Below the pieces are notes generated by a model. That model did no database searches, had not been told where the DNA came from, and saw nothing but the letters and a program-made list of their open reading frames with translations. Shown here one piece after another: positions 16,812 through 26,269 of a DNA stretch of 43,145 nt (position 1 is its first letter; each line of letters begins with the position of its first letter). A program made the translations under genes and the position numbers. Origin of the DNA: an uncultured Nitrospira sp. (GTDB taxonomy: Bacteria; Nitrospirota; Nitrospiria; Nitrospirales; Nitrospiraceae). The stretch covers positions 1 through 43,145 of the forward strand of contig CABVRX010000030.1 of the NCBI GenBank assembly GCA_902500825.1, read 5' to 3'.

Positions 16812-18217
16812 GACAGTAACTGTTCAAGCTCTTTGATTCGCTGTTCAACTCGTCCCCGTGCGGTCCCGCCGATTTGTCCTTTATGATCGATTGCCGCCGC
16901 GGTAGTCAGCCGAGAAAACACGCTCTTGTCGATCCGTTCACAAAACACCCGTAGTTCCTCGAGCGAAAATTCCATGACATCACGTTCTTGATCAAGCGCA
17001 GCCCGGACGATTCGTCCGGTGATTCCATGCGCTTCTCGAAACGGTACGCCTTTCATGACCAGGTAGTCGGCCAGCTCCGTGGCGAGAAGTCCGCCTCCGT
17101 GCAACGCTCGCTTCAGGGCCTCTCCGTTGACCTTCAGCCGGCGCATCAATGCCGTCATCACTTGGAGAGAGGTCGTTACGGTATCAAGAGCATCAAAGAG
17201 AGCCGGTTTGTCTTCCTGCAAATCTCGATTATAACTTAACGGCAGGCCCTTGAGCAGGGTCAGCAAATTGAAGAGGTGTCCGTATACACGTCCGGTTTTC
17301 CCTCGGACCAGCTCAGGGACGTCGGGGTTCTTCTTCTGGGGCATCATGCTGCTTCCTGTGCAGAAGGCATCCGGCAGATCGACGAACTGAAATTCTTGCG
17401 ATGCCCACAGGATCAATTCCTCGCTCAGCCGGGACAAGTGCATCATCACCATCGAAAGCGCGGATGCCGTTTCAATCATGAAATCACGGTCGGAAACCGC
17501 ATCCATGCTGTTCAGGGTGACGGCAGGAAAGCCCAGCAGTTCAGCCGTGTATCGCCGGTTCACCGGATAGTTCGTACCGGCCAAGGCGCCGGATCCGAGC
17601 GGCATGACATTGAGTCGCCCCCTCGCGTCACGTAAGCGACCTTTGTCCCGTTCGAACATCTCTACGTACGCCAGCAAGTGATGGGCAAACAGAACCGGCT
17701 GAGCCCGTTGCAGGTGGGTATATCCAGGCATCATGAGAGTGCGGTTTGCACCGGCTTTTGCGACCAGCGCGCGTTGAAATCCGGCGATTTGCGCATGCAG
17801 TTCATCCAGTTGAGTACGCAAATACAGTCGAATATCCAAGGCCACTTGATCATTCCGACTACGGCCGGTGTGCAACTTGCCCCCCAACGGGCCGATCACT
17901 TCGGTCAATCGCCGCTCGATGGCCATGTGTATATCTTCGTCTTGAGGTGAGAAGACGAATTGTCCACGATCCAACTCTCGTTTGACTGATTCCAACCCGC
18001 GAACAATGCTGAGCGTTTCCGCCCGCGTGAGAATTCGAGCCTTTTCGAGTGTCTTGCAATGGGCGATGCTCCCGGCGATGTCCTCGCCATAGAGCCGACT
18101 GTCGACCGTCACGGACTTGGTAAACGCTTCAACGAACGGATCGGTCTGCTCTCGAAACCGGCCGGCCCAGGCTTTCCTTCCGCTGCCGGATTTCGGATGG
18201 TTCCTGCGCTTGGCCAT
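16808..18217 (-). CDS. argH: Argininosuccinate lyase
   Basis: The 469-residue protein carries HTGRSRNDQVALDIRLYLR, MPGYTHLQRAQPVLFAHHL, and the fumarase/aspartase-superfamily signature GSSMMPQKKNPDVPELVRGK with the catalytic Ser loop. It splits argininosuccinate into arginine and fumarate, the last step of arginine synthesis. The ATG overlaps the argG stop by one base (TGATG), so coupling is likely. Confidence 0.97.
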   Translation of the reverse strand: MAKRRNHPKSGSGRKAWAGRFREQTDPFVEAFTKSVTVDSRLYGEDIAGSIAHCKTLEKARILTRAETLSIVRGLESVKRELDRGQFVFSPQDEDIHMAIERRLTEVIGPLGGKLHTGRSRNDQVALDIRLYLRTQLDELHAQIAGFQRALVAKAGANRTLMMPGYTHLQRAQPVLFAHHLLAYVEMFERDKGRLRDARGRLNVMPLGSGALAGTNYPVNRRYTAELLGFPAVTLNSMDAVSDRDFMIETASALSMVMMHLSRLSEELILWASQEFQFVDLPDAFCTGSSMMPQKKNPDVPELVRGKTGRVYGHLFNLLTLLKGLPLSYNRDLQEDKPALFDALDTVTTSLQVMTALMRRLKVNGEALKRALHGGGLLATELADYLVMKGVPFREAHGITGRIVRAALDQERDVMEFSLEELRVFCERIDKSVFSRLTTAAAIDHKGQIGGTARGRVEQRIKELEQLLS

Positions 18218-19431
18218 CAGGATGACGCTTTCTTCCGCTGCGCGCGAATCTTCAGTCGTAATGCGTTCAATCGTATGAAGCCTTCCGCATCCTTCTGGTT
18301 ATACACGTCATCCTCCTCGAACGTGGCGATATCGAGGCGATAGAGTGACTGTTTCGATTTGCGTCCCGCGAGGGTACAGCTTCCTTTGTAGAGTTTGACC
18401 CGTGCGACACCGCTGACGTCTTTCTGCGCTTCATCGATTGCCGTCTGCATCATTTCGCGTTCAGGGCTGAACCAATACCCGTTGTAGATCAGATCCGCAA
18501 ATCGTGGGATCAAGCTGTCGCGGAAGTGGAGGACTTCGCGGTCCATCGTCAAGGATTCGAGTCCGCGATGGGCAACGTGCAGAATCGTTCCCCCCGGCGT
18601 TTCGTACACCCCCCGCGACTTCATCCCGACGTATCGGTTTTCCACCAGATCGACCCGACCGACCCCATGCGTACCACCCAGTTTGTTGAGGTGAGCCAGT
18701 AAGGCCGCAGGTCTCATCTTCCTGCCGTCGACCGCGACAGGATTGCCCGCTTGATATTCGATCTCGACTTCCTGCGGCTTATCCGGTGCCTTTTCCGGTG
18801 AGACGGTCATCTGGAATATTTCATCCGGCGGCGATTCCCACGGGTCCTCAAGAATGCCGCCTTCGTAACTGATGTGAAACAGATTCGGGTCCGTGCTGTA
18901 GGGCTTGGCTTTGGTCGCGGTCACCGGAATGCCGTGGCGATCGGCATACTCGATCAGTTCACGCCGGGAGCGCATCGTCCATTCCCGCCAAGGCGCAATG
19001 ATCTTCAAGTGAGGGGCGAGCGCCATGTAGGTCAGCTCGAAACGCACCTGATCATTGCCTTTTCCGGTGGCGCCGTGCGATACCGCTTCGGCGCCCTCTT
19101 TGAGCGCAATTTCAGCCTGTCGACGAGCGATCAGCGGGCGAGCGATCGACGTCCCAAGGAGATAACAACCCTCGTACATCGCATTCCCGCGCAACATCGG
19201 GAACACATAGTCCTTCACGAAGGTCTCCCGCAGATCCTCCACATAGACCTTCCTGACGCCGAGTGATTGAGCTTTGGCCTTGACGGCCTTCAGATCTTCC
19301 CCCTGGCCAAGGTCGGCGCAAAACGCGATGATCTCGGCCTGATAGGTTTCCTGAAGCCATTTGAGGATGACGGATGTATCCAGTCCGCCGGAGTAGGCCA
19401 GGACGATTTTCTTGATCGATGTTGGTTTCAT
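18217..19431 (-). CDS. argG: Argininosuccinate synthase
   Basis: The start at 19429-19431 (MKPTSIKKI) is chosen because it precedes the PP-loop [16 protein letters not shown] at the usual distance, has AGGAT upstream, and leaves an 8-bp gap after argF; the frame stays open 52 codons further but would run into argF. The 404 residues include [30 protein letters not shown], and [17 protein letters not shown]. The enzyme joins citrulline and aspartate with ATP to argininosuccinate. Confidence 0.97.
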   Translation of the reverse strand: MKPTSIKKIVLAYSGGLDTSVILKWLQETYQAEIIAFCADLGQGEDLKAVKAKAQSLGVRKVYVEDLRETFVKDYVFPMLRGNAMYEGCYLLGTSIARPLIARRQAEIALKEGAEAVSHGATGKGNDQVRFELTYMALAPHLKIIAPWREWTMRSRRELIEYADRHGIPVTATKAKPYSTDPNLFHISYEGGILEDPWESPPDEIFQMTVSPEKAPDKPQEVEIEYQAGNPVAVDGRKMRPAALLAHLNKLGGTHGVGRVDLVENRYVGMKSRGVYETPGGTILHVAHRGLESLTMDREVLHFRDSLIPRFADLIYNGYWFSPEREMMQTAIDEAQKDVSGVARVKLYKGSCTLAGRKSKQSLYRLDIATFEEDDVYNQKDAEGFIRLNALRLKIRAQRKKASS

Positions 19432-19439
19432 GGTGGATC

Positions 19440-20417
19440 CTACCCGGTGTTTTTCTTCCGGCTGAGCAACTGGGTCAAAATCGCCTTTTGCATATGCAGG
19501 CGATTTTCCGCTTGATCGATCACGACAGACTGCGTGCCGTCCAGCACATCCGCCGTAATTTCTTCTCCGCGATGGGCCGGCAAGCAATGCATGACAATGG
19601 CATCAGGTTTTGCCCGCTGCAGCAGCCGTTTGTTCAGCTGGTAGGGAGCGAGGGTCCGTAATCGTCGTGCTTGCTCCCGTTCGCGGCCCATACTGATCCA
19701 CACGTCGGTATACACCACATCCGCTTCTTTGACGGCGATAAGAGGGTTTTCCAATACCTCGATGGACGCGCCGGTGGTCTGTCCTTCCATTCTCGCGCGA
19801 TCAATCACCCGCTGATCCGGTTGATAGCCGGATGGGCACCCGATCGCGATGCGCATGCCCATCTTTGTGCCCGCTTCGATGAGCGAATTGGCCACGTTGT
19901 TTCCATCGCCGATGTAGGCAAGGCTGAGTCCCTTGAGCCGGCCCTTGATCTCCTGAATCGTCATCAAATCGGACAAGGCCTGACAAGGATGGCTATGGTC
20001 GGTCAGCCCGTTGATCACCGGCATCGTGGATTCTGCCGCCCATTCCTCGACGATCGCATGGTCGTAGGTTCGAATCACGATCCCGTCCAGGTAGCGGGAT
20101 AGGACACGCGCCGTGTCCGAAACCGTCTCCCCGCGCGAGAGTTGAATGTCACTCATGGGAAGGACCAATGCATGGCCGCCGAGTTGGTTCATCCCTGCCT
20201 CGAACGACACTCGGGTCCTGGTCGATGGCTTTTGAAACAGCAGTCCCAATGTCTTCCCGTGCAGCAACCGATGTGGAGTGCTCTGGCGCTGCTTCTTCTT
20301 GAGCGATGTCGCCAAACGCAGCAAGTCGACGACTTGTTGTCGCGGCATCGTCGCGACGTCGAGCAAGTCCTTGGCATAGCGCCCGCCGCGGATTTTCTGT
20401 CGAGCCGGTAGGGTCAT
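19440..20417 (-). CDS. argF: Ornithine carbamoyltransferase
   Basis: The 325 residues contain the carbamoyl-phosphate loop [43 protein letters not shown] (HPxQ), and the ornithine-binding [11 protein letters not shown]. This last Cys-Leu-Pro motif separates OTCase from aspartate carbamoyltransferase. It makes citrulline from ornithine and carbamoyl phosphate. The start codon overlaps the argD stop (TGATG, 20415-20419). Confidence 0.97.
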   Translation of the reverse strand: MTLPARQKIRGGRYAKDLLDVATMPRQQVVDLLRLATSLKKKQRQSTPHRLLHGKTLGLLFQKPSTRTRVSFEAGMNQLGGHALVLPMSDIQLSRGETVSDTARVLSRYLDGIVIRTYDHAIVEEWAAESTMPVINGLTDHSHPCQALSDLMTIQEIKGRLKGLSLAYIGDGNNVANSLIEAGTKMGMRIAIGCPSGYQPDQRVIDRARMEGQTTGASIEVLENPLIAVKEADVVYTDVWISMGREREQARRLRTLAPYQLNKRLLQRAKPDAIVMHCLPAHRGEEITADVLDGTQSVVIDQAENRLHMQKAILTQLLSRKKNTG

Positions 20418-21634
20418 CAGTGGTGTGAATCTTTTCCCGCCGTCTGGCGCTGGTTGAACAGGACGCCGAGGAGATCAAGGAGTTTGTCCACCTCGGGCTG
20501 TGTGATCACCAAGGGCGGCACAAAGCGCAGCACCCGCTCGGTTGCAGCATTGATCAGCACGCCACGGGCGAGTGCGTCGGCTACCACCGCTCGGGCATCG
20601 ACCTCCAACTCCATGCCTTGCAAGAGACCAAGGCCTCGCACATCCTTCACGATTCGATGGCGGTCTTTGCAGTCGGCCAATCCCTTGGCCAAGTACTCAC
20701 CCATGCGCCGTGCTTGATCCAGCACCTTTCCTTCGAGCAGGACCCGGCACACGGCCAGCGCCGCAGCACAGGCCAAGGGGTTTCCCCCGAATGTTGATGC
20801 ATGAGCGCCGGGCGTAAAGGCTGCAGCCACCGATTCTTTCGCCAGACAGGCTCCGATCGGCACTCCTCCGGCAAGACCTTTGGCCAGAGTCATGATATCG
20901 GGTGTCACGCCGAGTTGTTCATGGGCAAAGAAGGTGCCGGTTCTCCCCATACCCGTTTGAATCTCGTCGAAAATGAGCAAGATGTCTTGCTGTGTACAGA
21001 GGTCGCGCAGGTTTCTGAGATAATCCCGGTCGGCCACATACACGCCGCCTTCCGCCTGAATCGGTTCCAGCATGATCGCCGCGGTCTTCTCATCGACCAT
21101 GGACTCGATCGCACTGAAATCATTGAACGGCGCATAGGCAAATCCGGGCATCAGCGGCTCGAAGCCTTTCTGAACCTTCTCCTGCCCTGTCGCCGTGACC
21201 ATGGCGAGTGTCCGGCCATGGAACGAATTCTTCATCGTGATGACTTCAAAACGGTCGGGCCCATGCCGCTCATGTCCGTACCGCCGCGCAAGCTTGATCG
21301 CCGCTTCATTGGCCTCGGCTCCGCTGTTGCAGAAAAACACACGGTCGGCGAACGAATGGTCCACCAACATTTTCGCCAGTTTCACTTGAGGTTCAGTGTA
21401 GTAGAGGTTCGAGGTGTGGATCAGTTGCACGGCTTGGCGTTGGATGGCCTGAACCAGGTCAGGATGACCATGCCCTAATACATTGACGGCAATCCCACCG
21501 ACGAAATCGAGGTACTCTCGCCCTTCCAAATCGTAGACCTTCGCGCCTCTCCCCCGTACGATGGTGATCGGCTGGCGGCTATAGGTCTGCATGAGATACT
21601 TGTCGGCATCCTCTCTCAGATTTTGGCTCGGCAT
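20417..21634 (-). CDS. argD: Acetylornithine aminotransferase
   Basis: The 405-residue class III PLP aminotransferase shows FVGGIAVNVLGHGHPDLVQA, FFCNSGAEANEAAIKLARR, and IFDEIQTGMGRTGTFFAHE. The PLP Lys is in MTLAKGLAGGVPIGA, and STFGGNPLACAAAL follows. It converts N-acetylglutamate semialdehyde to N-acetylornithine; ArgD enzymes often also serve as succinyl-DAP aminotransferase, which would link the arginine and lysine halves of this operon (inference). It is the first gene of the run; the promoter should lie in 21635-21802, shared with the divergent zinc-ribbon gene. I see no clear ARG-box dyad there. Confidence 0.96.
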   Translation of the reverse strand: MPSQNLREDADKYLMQTYSRQPITIVRGRGAKVYDLEGREYLDFVGGIAVNVLGHGHPDLVQAIQRQAVQLIHTSNLYYTEPQVKLAKMLVDHSFADRVFFCNSGAEANEAAIKLARRYGHERHGPDRFEVITMKNSFHGRTLAMVTATGQEKVQKGFEPLMPGFAYAPFNDFSAIESMVDEKTAAIMLEPIQAEGGVYVADRDYLRNLRDLCTQQDILLIFDEIQTGMGRTGTFFAHEQLGVTPDIMTLAKGLAGGVPIGACLAKESVAAAFTPGAHASTFGGNPLACAAALAVCRVLLEGKVLDQARRMGEYLAKGLADCKDRHRIVKDVRGLGLLQGMELEVDARAVVADALARGVLINAATERVLRFVPPLVITQPEVDKLLDLLGVLFNQRQTAGKDSHH

Positions 21635-21802
21635 AACCGCGTATCCCCTTAGAAAGAAAGGAAAGCTAGCACAGGGGCGATGGGAAGAGCAATAACCGGA
21701 GCATCGGAAGATTCTCGTCAGGAGTCGCTTGCTCCAAGGTCACCGTCAGCTCTCAGCGATAGGCCGCATCCTTCTGTTCCGAGTGTGGTAAGCTGCGTCG
21801 CT

Positions 21803-22459
21803 ATGATGATGTGCGGTCAGTGCAATCAACAGAATCCCGACGAGGCCCAATTCTGTCATCAGTGTGGAACTAAGCTGCTGGCTGAAGCCAAGCCTGTCGC
21901 CGAGGCCGCCTCTGAAACTCCCACTGCTCGACCGATTCAAGACGAGGAGACGCTGTGGCGCCAATTCATCGGCCCAAACGCCGACCACTACCTGACCGTG
22001 TTTAAGAAATTTTCGGCGAACGGCCGGCCGAAGTTTGCGCTTTCGTGGAACTGGCCGGCGTTTCTCTATATCTCCTTCCTCTGGTTTCTATACCGTAAGA
22101 TGTATCTGCACGCCTTTGTCTATGCGGTCGGCCCGATGATTTCGACCTATCTCACCGGAGACTTTTCCGCCGGCATTGTCTGGAGCATTATGGCGGGAGC
22201 GACCGCAAACTATCTGTATTATTGGCATTGCCGGGAGCACATCGGTGAAATCAAAAAGGCTGGCCGGATGGATCAGGCCGAGCAAGAAAGTACGCTGAAA
22301 GAATCAGGCGGGGTACAGCCCTATGTCATCTGGGTCGGCGTATTTTTCTATATTATCTTCCTGGCGACATTGGTGAAGATGGTGCAGGAAGGCCCACCAG
22401 ACCCGGATAAGTCACCCGGTCGACCGGCGAAGCAAGCGGTCATGCTGTCACAGGCTTGA
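21803..22459 (+). CDS. Zinc-ribbon, DUF2628-like membrane protein
   Basis: Three consecutive ATG codons at 21803-21811 precede a ribbon (CGQCNQQNPDEAQFCHQCG), so the protein has about 218 residues. A polar linker is followed by a DUF2628-like region: KFALSWNWPAFLYISFLWFL, a YRKMYLHAF loop, TYLTGDFSAGIVWSIMAGAT, and ANYLYYWHC. A last membrane segment (VIWVGVFFYIIFLATLV) precedes a polar tail. The layout is a cytoplasmic zinc ribbon plus about four membrane segments. The function of the family is unknown. The longer reading from 21680 lacks support. It is transcribed divergently from argD and precedes gpmA by 69 bp. Confidence 0.8.
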   Translation: MMMCGQCNQQNPDEAQFCHQCGTKLLAEAKPVAEAASETPTARPIQDEETLWRQFIGPNADHYLTVFKKFSANGRPKFALSWNWPAFLYISFLWFLYRKMYLHAFVYAVGPMISTYLTGDFSAGIVWSIMAGATANYLYYWHCREHIGEIKKAGRMDQAEQESTLKESGGVQPYVIWVGVFFYIIFLATLVKMVQEGPPDPDKSPGRPAKQAVMLSQA

Positions 22460-22528
22460 CTTGGCACGGCAATTCAGTATGCTTTGGACCCCGCCCGGGA
22501 GCTTCACGCGAATCGCGAAGGAGATGCG

Positions 22529-23134
22529 ATGGCTCGATTAATCTTGCTTCGTCATGGTGAATCACAATGGAATTTAGAAAACCGCTTTACCGGGTGGGTG
22601 GATGTCCCGCTTTCGCCAAAGGGGATTGAGGAGGCTAAGCAAGCCGGCGAGAAGCTCCGCGGGTTTACCTTTGACCGAGCATTCTCCTCAGTGCTCACCC
22701 GCGCCAACGAAACGTTGAGAATCGTGCTGGAAGCTCTCGGGCAGACGAATATCCCCGTAGAAAAAAACAAGGCGCTGAACGAACGGATGTATGGAGACCT
22801 CCAAGGATTGAATAAGGCCGAAACCGCGAAGAAGTACGGTGACGCGCAAGTGAAGATCTGGCGGAGGAGCTATGACGTGAAGCCGCCGGGCGGAGAGAGC
22901 CTCAAAGATACGGCCGAGCGCGCGTTGCCCTATTATGAAAAGATGATCAAACCGTATCTGATGAAAGGTGAAACCATCATCATTGCCGCGCATGGCAACA
23001 GTCTTCGTGCGCTGGTGATGGAGCTGGACCAGTTGTCGAAAGAAGCGGTCTTGGAGCTGAACATTCCGACCGGCGTGCCGCTACTCTACGAATTTGACAA
23101 GAGCGGCAAGGTGCTCTCGCACCGCTATTTGTGA
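22529..23134 (+). CDS. gpmA: 2,3-bisphosphoglycerate-dependent phosphoglycerate mutase (short form)
   Basis: The ATG at 22529 follows GAAGGAG and opens with [15 protein letters not shown], giving 201 residues and the phosphohistidine at residue 9. Other family marks are [61 protein letters not shown] and [16 protein letters not shown] with the second catalytic His. It is shorter than the E. coli enzyme (about 250), as in many bacteria. It interconverts 3- and 2-phosphoglycerate, one step from the product of the glycerate 2-kinase at 8059-9396. Confidence 0.95.
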   Translation: MARLILLRHGESQWNLENRFTGWVDVPLSPKGIEEAKQAGEKLRGFTFDRAFSSVLTRANETLRIVLEALGQTNIPVEKNKALNERMYGDLQGLNKAETAKKYGDAQVKIWRRSYDVKPPGGESLKDTAERALPYYEKMIKPYLMKGETIIIAAHGNSLRALVMELDQLSKEAVLELNIPTGVPLLYEFDKSGKVLSHRYL

Positions 23135-23143
23135 GTGTGACGC

Positions 23144-23476
23144 TTATCCCACCTCGTCAAGCAACCTGCCATATTCCGCAGCCGGCGCATAGTCGATCAA
23201 CAGCACGAGCAGTTTTTCGCGATTTTCCGACGAGAGAATACGCTGATTTTTCATCAAGGATGCGGGCTCGACGCAAATGCCTATGTGACTGATCCCTTCC
23301 TGATCGACTAAGCGAGCGTATCGTTCGCGCCACTCGATCAGTTCCGATTGATACTTGCTCCAGGTGCCTCTCTCCAGCTGACCGGACGCCCACCACTCCT
23401 TCTGGATCGACCCAAACAGCGCGTGCTTGATCGCAGACCGGTATTGGATGGGGATATGGGCATCAATCGCGGCCAA
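23144..23476 (-). CDS. Hypothetical protein, possibly 5'-truncated
   Basis: The 110-residue frame begins at a TTG (23474-23476). Reading upstream in the same frame stays protein-like for about 14 more codons (FPWTDNKATRWVLAAIDAHI) before a TAG, with no ATG or binding site. The true start may therefore be lost, or it may be the TTG. The rest (RSAIKHALFGSIQKEWWASG, then LIEWRERYARLVDQEGIS and NREKLLVLLIDYAPAAEYG) looks like a genuine mostly helical soluble protein. I do not recognise the family. It converges on gpmA with a gap of 9 bp. Confidence 0.45.
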   Translation of the reverse strand: MAAIDAHIPIQYRSAIKHALFGSIQKEWWASGQLERGTWSKYQSELIEWRERYARLVDQEGISHIGICVEPASLMKNQRILSSENREKLLVLLIDYAPAAEYGRLLDEVG

Positions 23477-23760
23477 GACCCAACGTGTTGCCTTGTTGTC
23501 TGTCCATGGGAAACAGTAGATCTATCGCGCTCCTAAGTGGCTAGTTCAGATGAGAAGCTTGCCACCAAGCGATGTTACGTACAGCGTCCATAGTCCTCTC
23601 CGCAAGCCACTGGCGGCGTGAACGCTGCAAATGAAATGAATTTGAAAGGAATTCGTGATCAGTCTGTTTGGCTACGACGAGCGGGCAGAGAACATCAAAT
23701 TAAGACGGCATGCCGCTCACGAACTGGAAAGCACGCTTGCGGTTAGGAATCGACATGACC
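23477..23760. other. Intergenic region, no gene seen
   Basis: About 285 bases between the start of the small hypothetical gene (-) and the end of the OmpA-type gene (-). No open frame of protein-like character is visible on either strand. It should hold the promoter of the 23144-23476 gene. Confidence 0.5.
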
Positions 23761-23785
23761 ATGTCGGCCCATGATCGGCCGACAT
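23761..23785 (-). terminator. Stem-loop downstream of the OmpA-type gene
   Basis: ATGTCGGCC (23761-23769) and GGCCGACAT (23777-23785) form a perfect 9-bp stem with a 7-base loop, 17 bases after the stop codon of the gene transcribed from the minus strand. The hexamer ATGATC occurs at 23771, 23784 and 23798, so alternative pairings exist. There is no T-run, so it may be a transcript-stabilising hairpin rather than an intrinsic terminator. Confidence 0.5.
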
Positions 23786-23801
23786 GATCATAACTGCATG
23801 A

Positions 23802-25214
23802 TCAGCGGTTGACGACTTTTTGAACCATTCCGCTGTAGGGAGCCGTGCTCCGGGTATTGGTGACAACTTGCCCGTTCTTCTCACTTACGGAGGCGATCGG
23901 CTCGACCCCTTGGGTCACGACAATCTCGACCCGCCGGTTCTTGCTCCGGCCTTCTTCCGTGTCATTGGTCGCGATAGGTCGAGAGTCCGCATATCCGATT
24001 GTCCTGACGCGGTCGACACCTACCCCGCCTTTGATCAGAGCCTTGCCGGCGTTCTCGGCGCGCGCCCGAGACAGCTCGCTGTTGTCCTTAAATGGCCGCC
24101 GACTATCGTACTTGACCGGCGTGCTGTCGGTATGTCCGGCGACTTCAACGCTCTGGGGACGGAATTTACGCAAGGCCACGCCGATGCGCTTGACCAAGGA
24201 AGTTCCCGACGGCGTCAGGTTAGCTCGCCCTTTGGCGAACAGTTCGCCGGATGACAGCGCGAGGGTGAGTTTGTCGCCGCGTTGCTCTAAGACCACACTG
24301 CCTCGTTTGAGTTCATCCTGAAGAGCGCTGAGCAGCTTCTCGTTAACCTTGGTGAGGTCAGCCGTAGCACGCGCCGCCGTGAGGGTCGGCTGAGGAAGCA
24401 AATTCTTGTTGGAGGGAGTCAGTTTGGCCGGCTTCGGTAAGCTCTTACCCAGGCTCGCAAGCAAGCGCTTTGCCTGCACGAGCTGCGAGTCACGAGCGGC
24501 GAGTTCCATATCCATGTTGGACTTCGCCAACTGGAATTCTTGTTCTTTGGCCACCAGCTGCAAGTCAAGGTCCGCAATGCGTTGCATCGCTTCATCGAGC
24601 TGGTCATTACTGATGGCAAATTGCCGCTCGATGTCGGTGACCTGCTGCTTGGCCAGTTCTAGGCTGCTCTTTGTCCGGTTCAGTTCCTGCGACATGTGCT
24701 GATGCGTGTCTCGTTGGGTACAGATCCCCGCGAGCTCCTGTTCCTTTTGGGTCAGCTGCGCTTCCAACGCTTCCGCGCGTGTCTTTTCGACGGTCAACTG
24801 ATTCGCTGCCGCTGCTGTCTTCTCTCGCAGGAGGGTCAGCTCCTTCTCCGTGGCGGTGAGTTGTTGAAGAAGTTGTTCCAACCGCTCCTTTTCCTTGTCT
24901 GCCTCCAAAAGTTGGCTTTGGGGGGTGTCAATCGTAATGGAAGTCATAGGAGTAATTGGAGTAGCGGAAGAGACATCCTCGTTGTCTACTTTATGAAGAT
25001 ACGAGCCTGCCTGGTTGTCCTGTTGAGCGTGCAGAACATCTACAGGTGTCAGGAACCCGACGAGCATGGCCAGGAGAGAACTTTGACCATTGTCCGATCG
25101 AACGGCGGTCGCCCGGTCATCAGCCATGGGCTGAGGGGCGGCAGCCAGACTCAATTCCAGGCTATTCACCGTGACGGTAAAGAAAAAGGCAAAAGTGACG
25201 AGCTTCATAAACAT
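23802..25214 (-). CDS. Coiled-coil OmpA-family peptidoglycan-binding protein
   Basis: The start ATG (25212-25214) has GAGG 6 bases upstream. The 470-residue protein has an N-terminal export signal (KLVTFAFFFTVTVNSLELSL, likely cut at SLAAA). A spacer follows, then a long Glu/Lys/Gln/Leu-rich coiled coil (about 95-265) and an OmpA C-terminal domain (about 310-440). That domain shows LALSSGELFAKGRANLTPSG, VEVAGHTDSTPVK, NSELSRARAENAGKALI and GYADSRPIATNDTEEGRSKN; the Asp and Arg that bind diaminopimelate are present. It would tie the envelope to peptidoglycan, as in MotB/Pal-like proteins, but without an N-terminal membrane anchor beyond the signal. It is monocistronic with a hairpin after the stop. 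Confidence 0.88.
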   Translation of the reverse strand: MFMKLVTFAFFFTVTVNSLELSLAAAPQPMADDRATAVRSDNGQSSLLAMLVGFLTPVDVLHAQQDNQAGSYLHKVDNEDVSSATPITPMTSITIDTPQSQLLEADKEKERLEQLLQQLTATEKELTLLREKTAAAANQLTVEKTRAEALEAQLTQKEQELAGICTQRDTHQHMSQELNRTKSSLELAKQQVTDIERQFAISNDQLDEAMQRIADLDLQLVAKEQEFQLAKSNMDMELAARDSQLVQAKRLLASLGKSLPKPAKLTPSNKNLLPQPTLTAARATADLTKVNEKLLSALQDELKRGSVVLEQRGDKLTLALSSGELFAKGRANLTPSGTSLVKRIGVALRKFRPQSVEVAGHTDSTPVKYDSRRPFKDNSELSRARAENAGKALIKGGVGVDRVRTIGYADSRPIATNDTEEGRSKNRRVEIVVTQGVEPIASVSEKNGQVVTNTRSTAPYSGMVQKVVNR

Positions 25215-25422
25215 ATCTCACCTCACTAAGATGTAAGTAGCCGTGACTCTACACTAGAGTCAAAATCAGATTCAAAATTTTGAAAGTCCAATACCGGAGA
25301 AACACCTCCCTGTTCACACGGCAACACGTCCGCAACGAAACAGAAGAAAGCGATTCAACCACAACGCTGGTACTGATGCTGGTACGTTTTCTCGAATTTA
25401 GGTGGAACGAAAAAGTCCTACT
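25215..25422. other. Intergenic region upstream of the OmpA-type gene
   Basis: AT-rich around 25260-25290, as expected for the promoter of the minus-strand OmpA-type gene. No gene is visible. I cannot assign a definite -35/-10 pair. Confidence 0.4.
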
Positions 25423-25773
25423 ATGTCCTATACGCCGTCCGGCAGCACTTTGCAACTGGGGATTTTCTTGCACCACGCTTCCAGTAAAGGCTTGCCGGGG
25501 AGTGGTCTGGTTGAGGGACGCGATAAGGGTCAGTGCCTAAAAGTAATAGTACGTAGGAAATCCAGGCACACCACACCTAGTGGGCTGGTTATACCGGATG
25601 TCGGGAAGAAGCATCGCTTTACGGCTCGAACGTATCTGGATTTGGAGGCTCAGTGCCTTGCTGGAGTGGAGAAACTCTTGAAGCGATCAATGGAGAATCG
25701 TGACCAACTCCCGGTGCCAAGCGGTGGATGGGTAGTGACCGGGCGAGGATGTGCCCCATGCGAGTCAGGATGA
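25423..25773 (+). CDS. Doubtful hypothetical ORF
   Basis: A 116-codon frame from the ATG at 25423 (MSYTPSGSTLQLGIF to GWVVTGRGCAPCESG). It has no convincing ribosome-binding site and no recognised motif. One segment (HRFTARTYLDLEAQCLAGVE, then KLLKRSMENRDQLPVP) is plausible helical protein. The opposite strand is not open over the whole length. It may be a real small gene or a chance frame in a poorly coding stretch. Confidence 0.25.
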   Translation: MSYTPSGSTLQLGIFLHHASSKGLPGSGLVEGRDKGQCLKVIVRRKSRHTTPSGLVIPDVGKKHRFTARTYLDLEAQCLAGVEKLLKRSMENRDQLPVPSGGWVVTGRGCAPCESG

Positions 25774-25786
25774 CGACCATCCCTCA

Positions 25787-25916
25787 CTGAATCTATTCAG
25801 ATACTCACGGCGAATCGAAATAGATGCACCCAGTGATGCTTCAGTTCCCCAGACAAAAGCACAATGTTGGAAATTCACGTCATTATAAGTAGATTCACCA
25901 TGGCCCGCTCCTTGCT
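25787..25916 (+). promoter_or_regulatory. Sigma-54-type promoter with upstream dyad (unit 1)
   Basis: TGGCCCGCTCCTTGCT at 25901-25916 has GG and GC exactly 10 bases apart, the -24/-12 arrangement of RpoN promoters (consensus TGGCAC-N5-TTGC). A perfect dyad, CTGAATCTATTCAG, lies at 25787-25800, 100 bases upstream, where an enhancer-binding activator would sit. The predicted start is near 25927, leaving a leader of about 100 bases before the ORF at 26027. A second, related unit is at 26548-26673. Confidence 0.6.
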
Positions 25917-26026
25917 GCACGAGCACTTCGTCAAGATAGTGGCAGAACGTGAGAGAGGATAAATGGATCGTAGGTTTGAGAGACTACTTGAATGAATCTA
26001 AGTTCTAGAGAACGAGGGAGGACCTT

Positions 26027-26269
26027 ATGATCACAGTCAAGAGTCCGTTCGTTCAGCAGACGTTGGCGGCGATAACGCTTGTCCTAATTCTCGGTGCGCT
26101 ATCGATGATCTGGCCTGCCATCATGGCCCTGTTGCTAGGTGTGCTACTGTTGCTCCAATCTTGCGGCGCCGAACAGGAAATTGCGGTGCTGTCGTGGACG
26201 GAGATCGGTAATCTGCCGATCGTCGTCGCCTCTGTTCGGCGATCCGGTCTTCCGGCGATTTTCTTGTGA
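26027..26269 (+). CDS. Small membrane protein, possibly interrupted by a TGA
   Basis: The ATG at 26027 is preceded by GGGAGGACCTT, a good binding site. The 80 residues start MITVKSPFVQQ, followed by two hydrophobic stretches (TLAAITLVLILGALSMIWPA and IMALLLGVLLLLQSC). The remainder (EIAVLSWTEIGNLPIVVASV, then RRSGLPAIFL) is moderately polar. The same frame stays open for exactly 80 more codons after the TGA at 26267-26269 (to a TAA at 26510-26512). The gene could therefore be a nonsense-interrupted longer one. No family is recognised. The sigma-54-type promoter at 25901 suggests conditional expression. Confidence 0.5.
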   Translation: MITVKSPFVQQTLAAITLVLILGALSMIWPAIMALLLGVLLLLQSCGAEQEIAVLSWTEIGNLPIVVASVRRSGLPAIFL

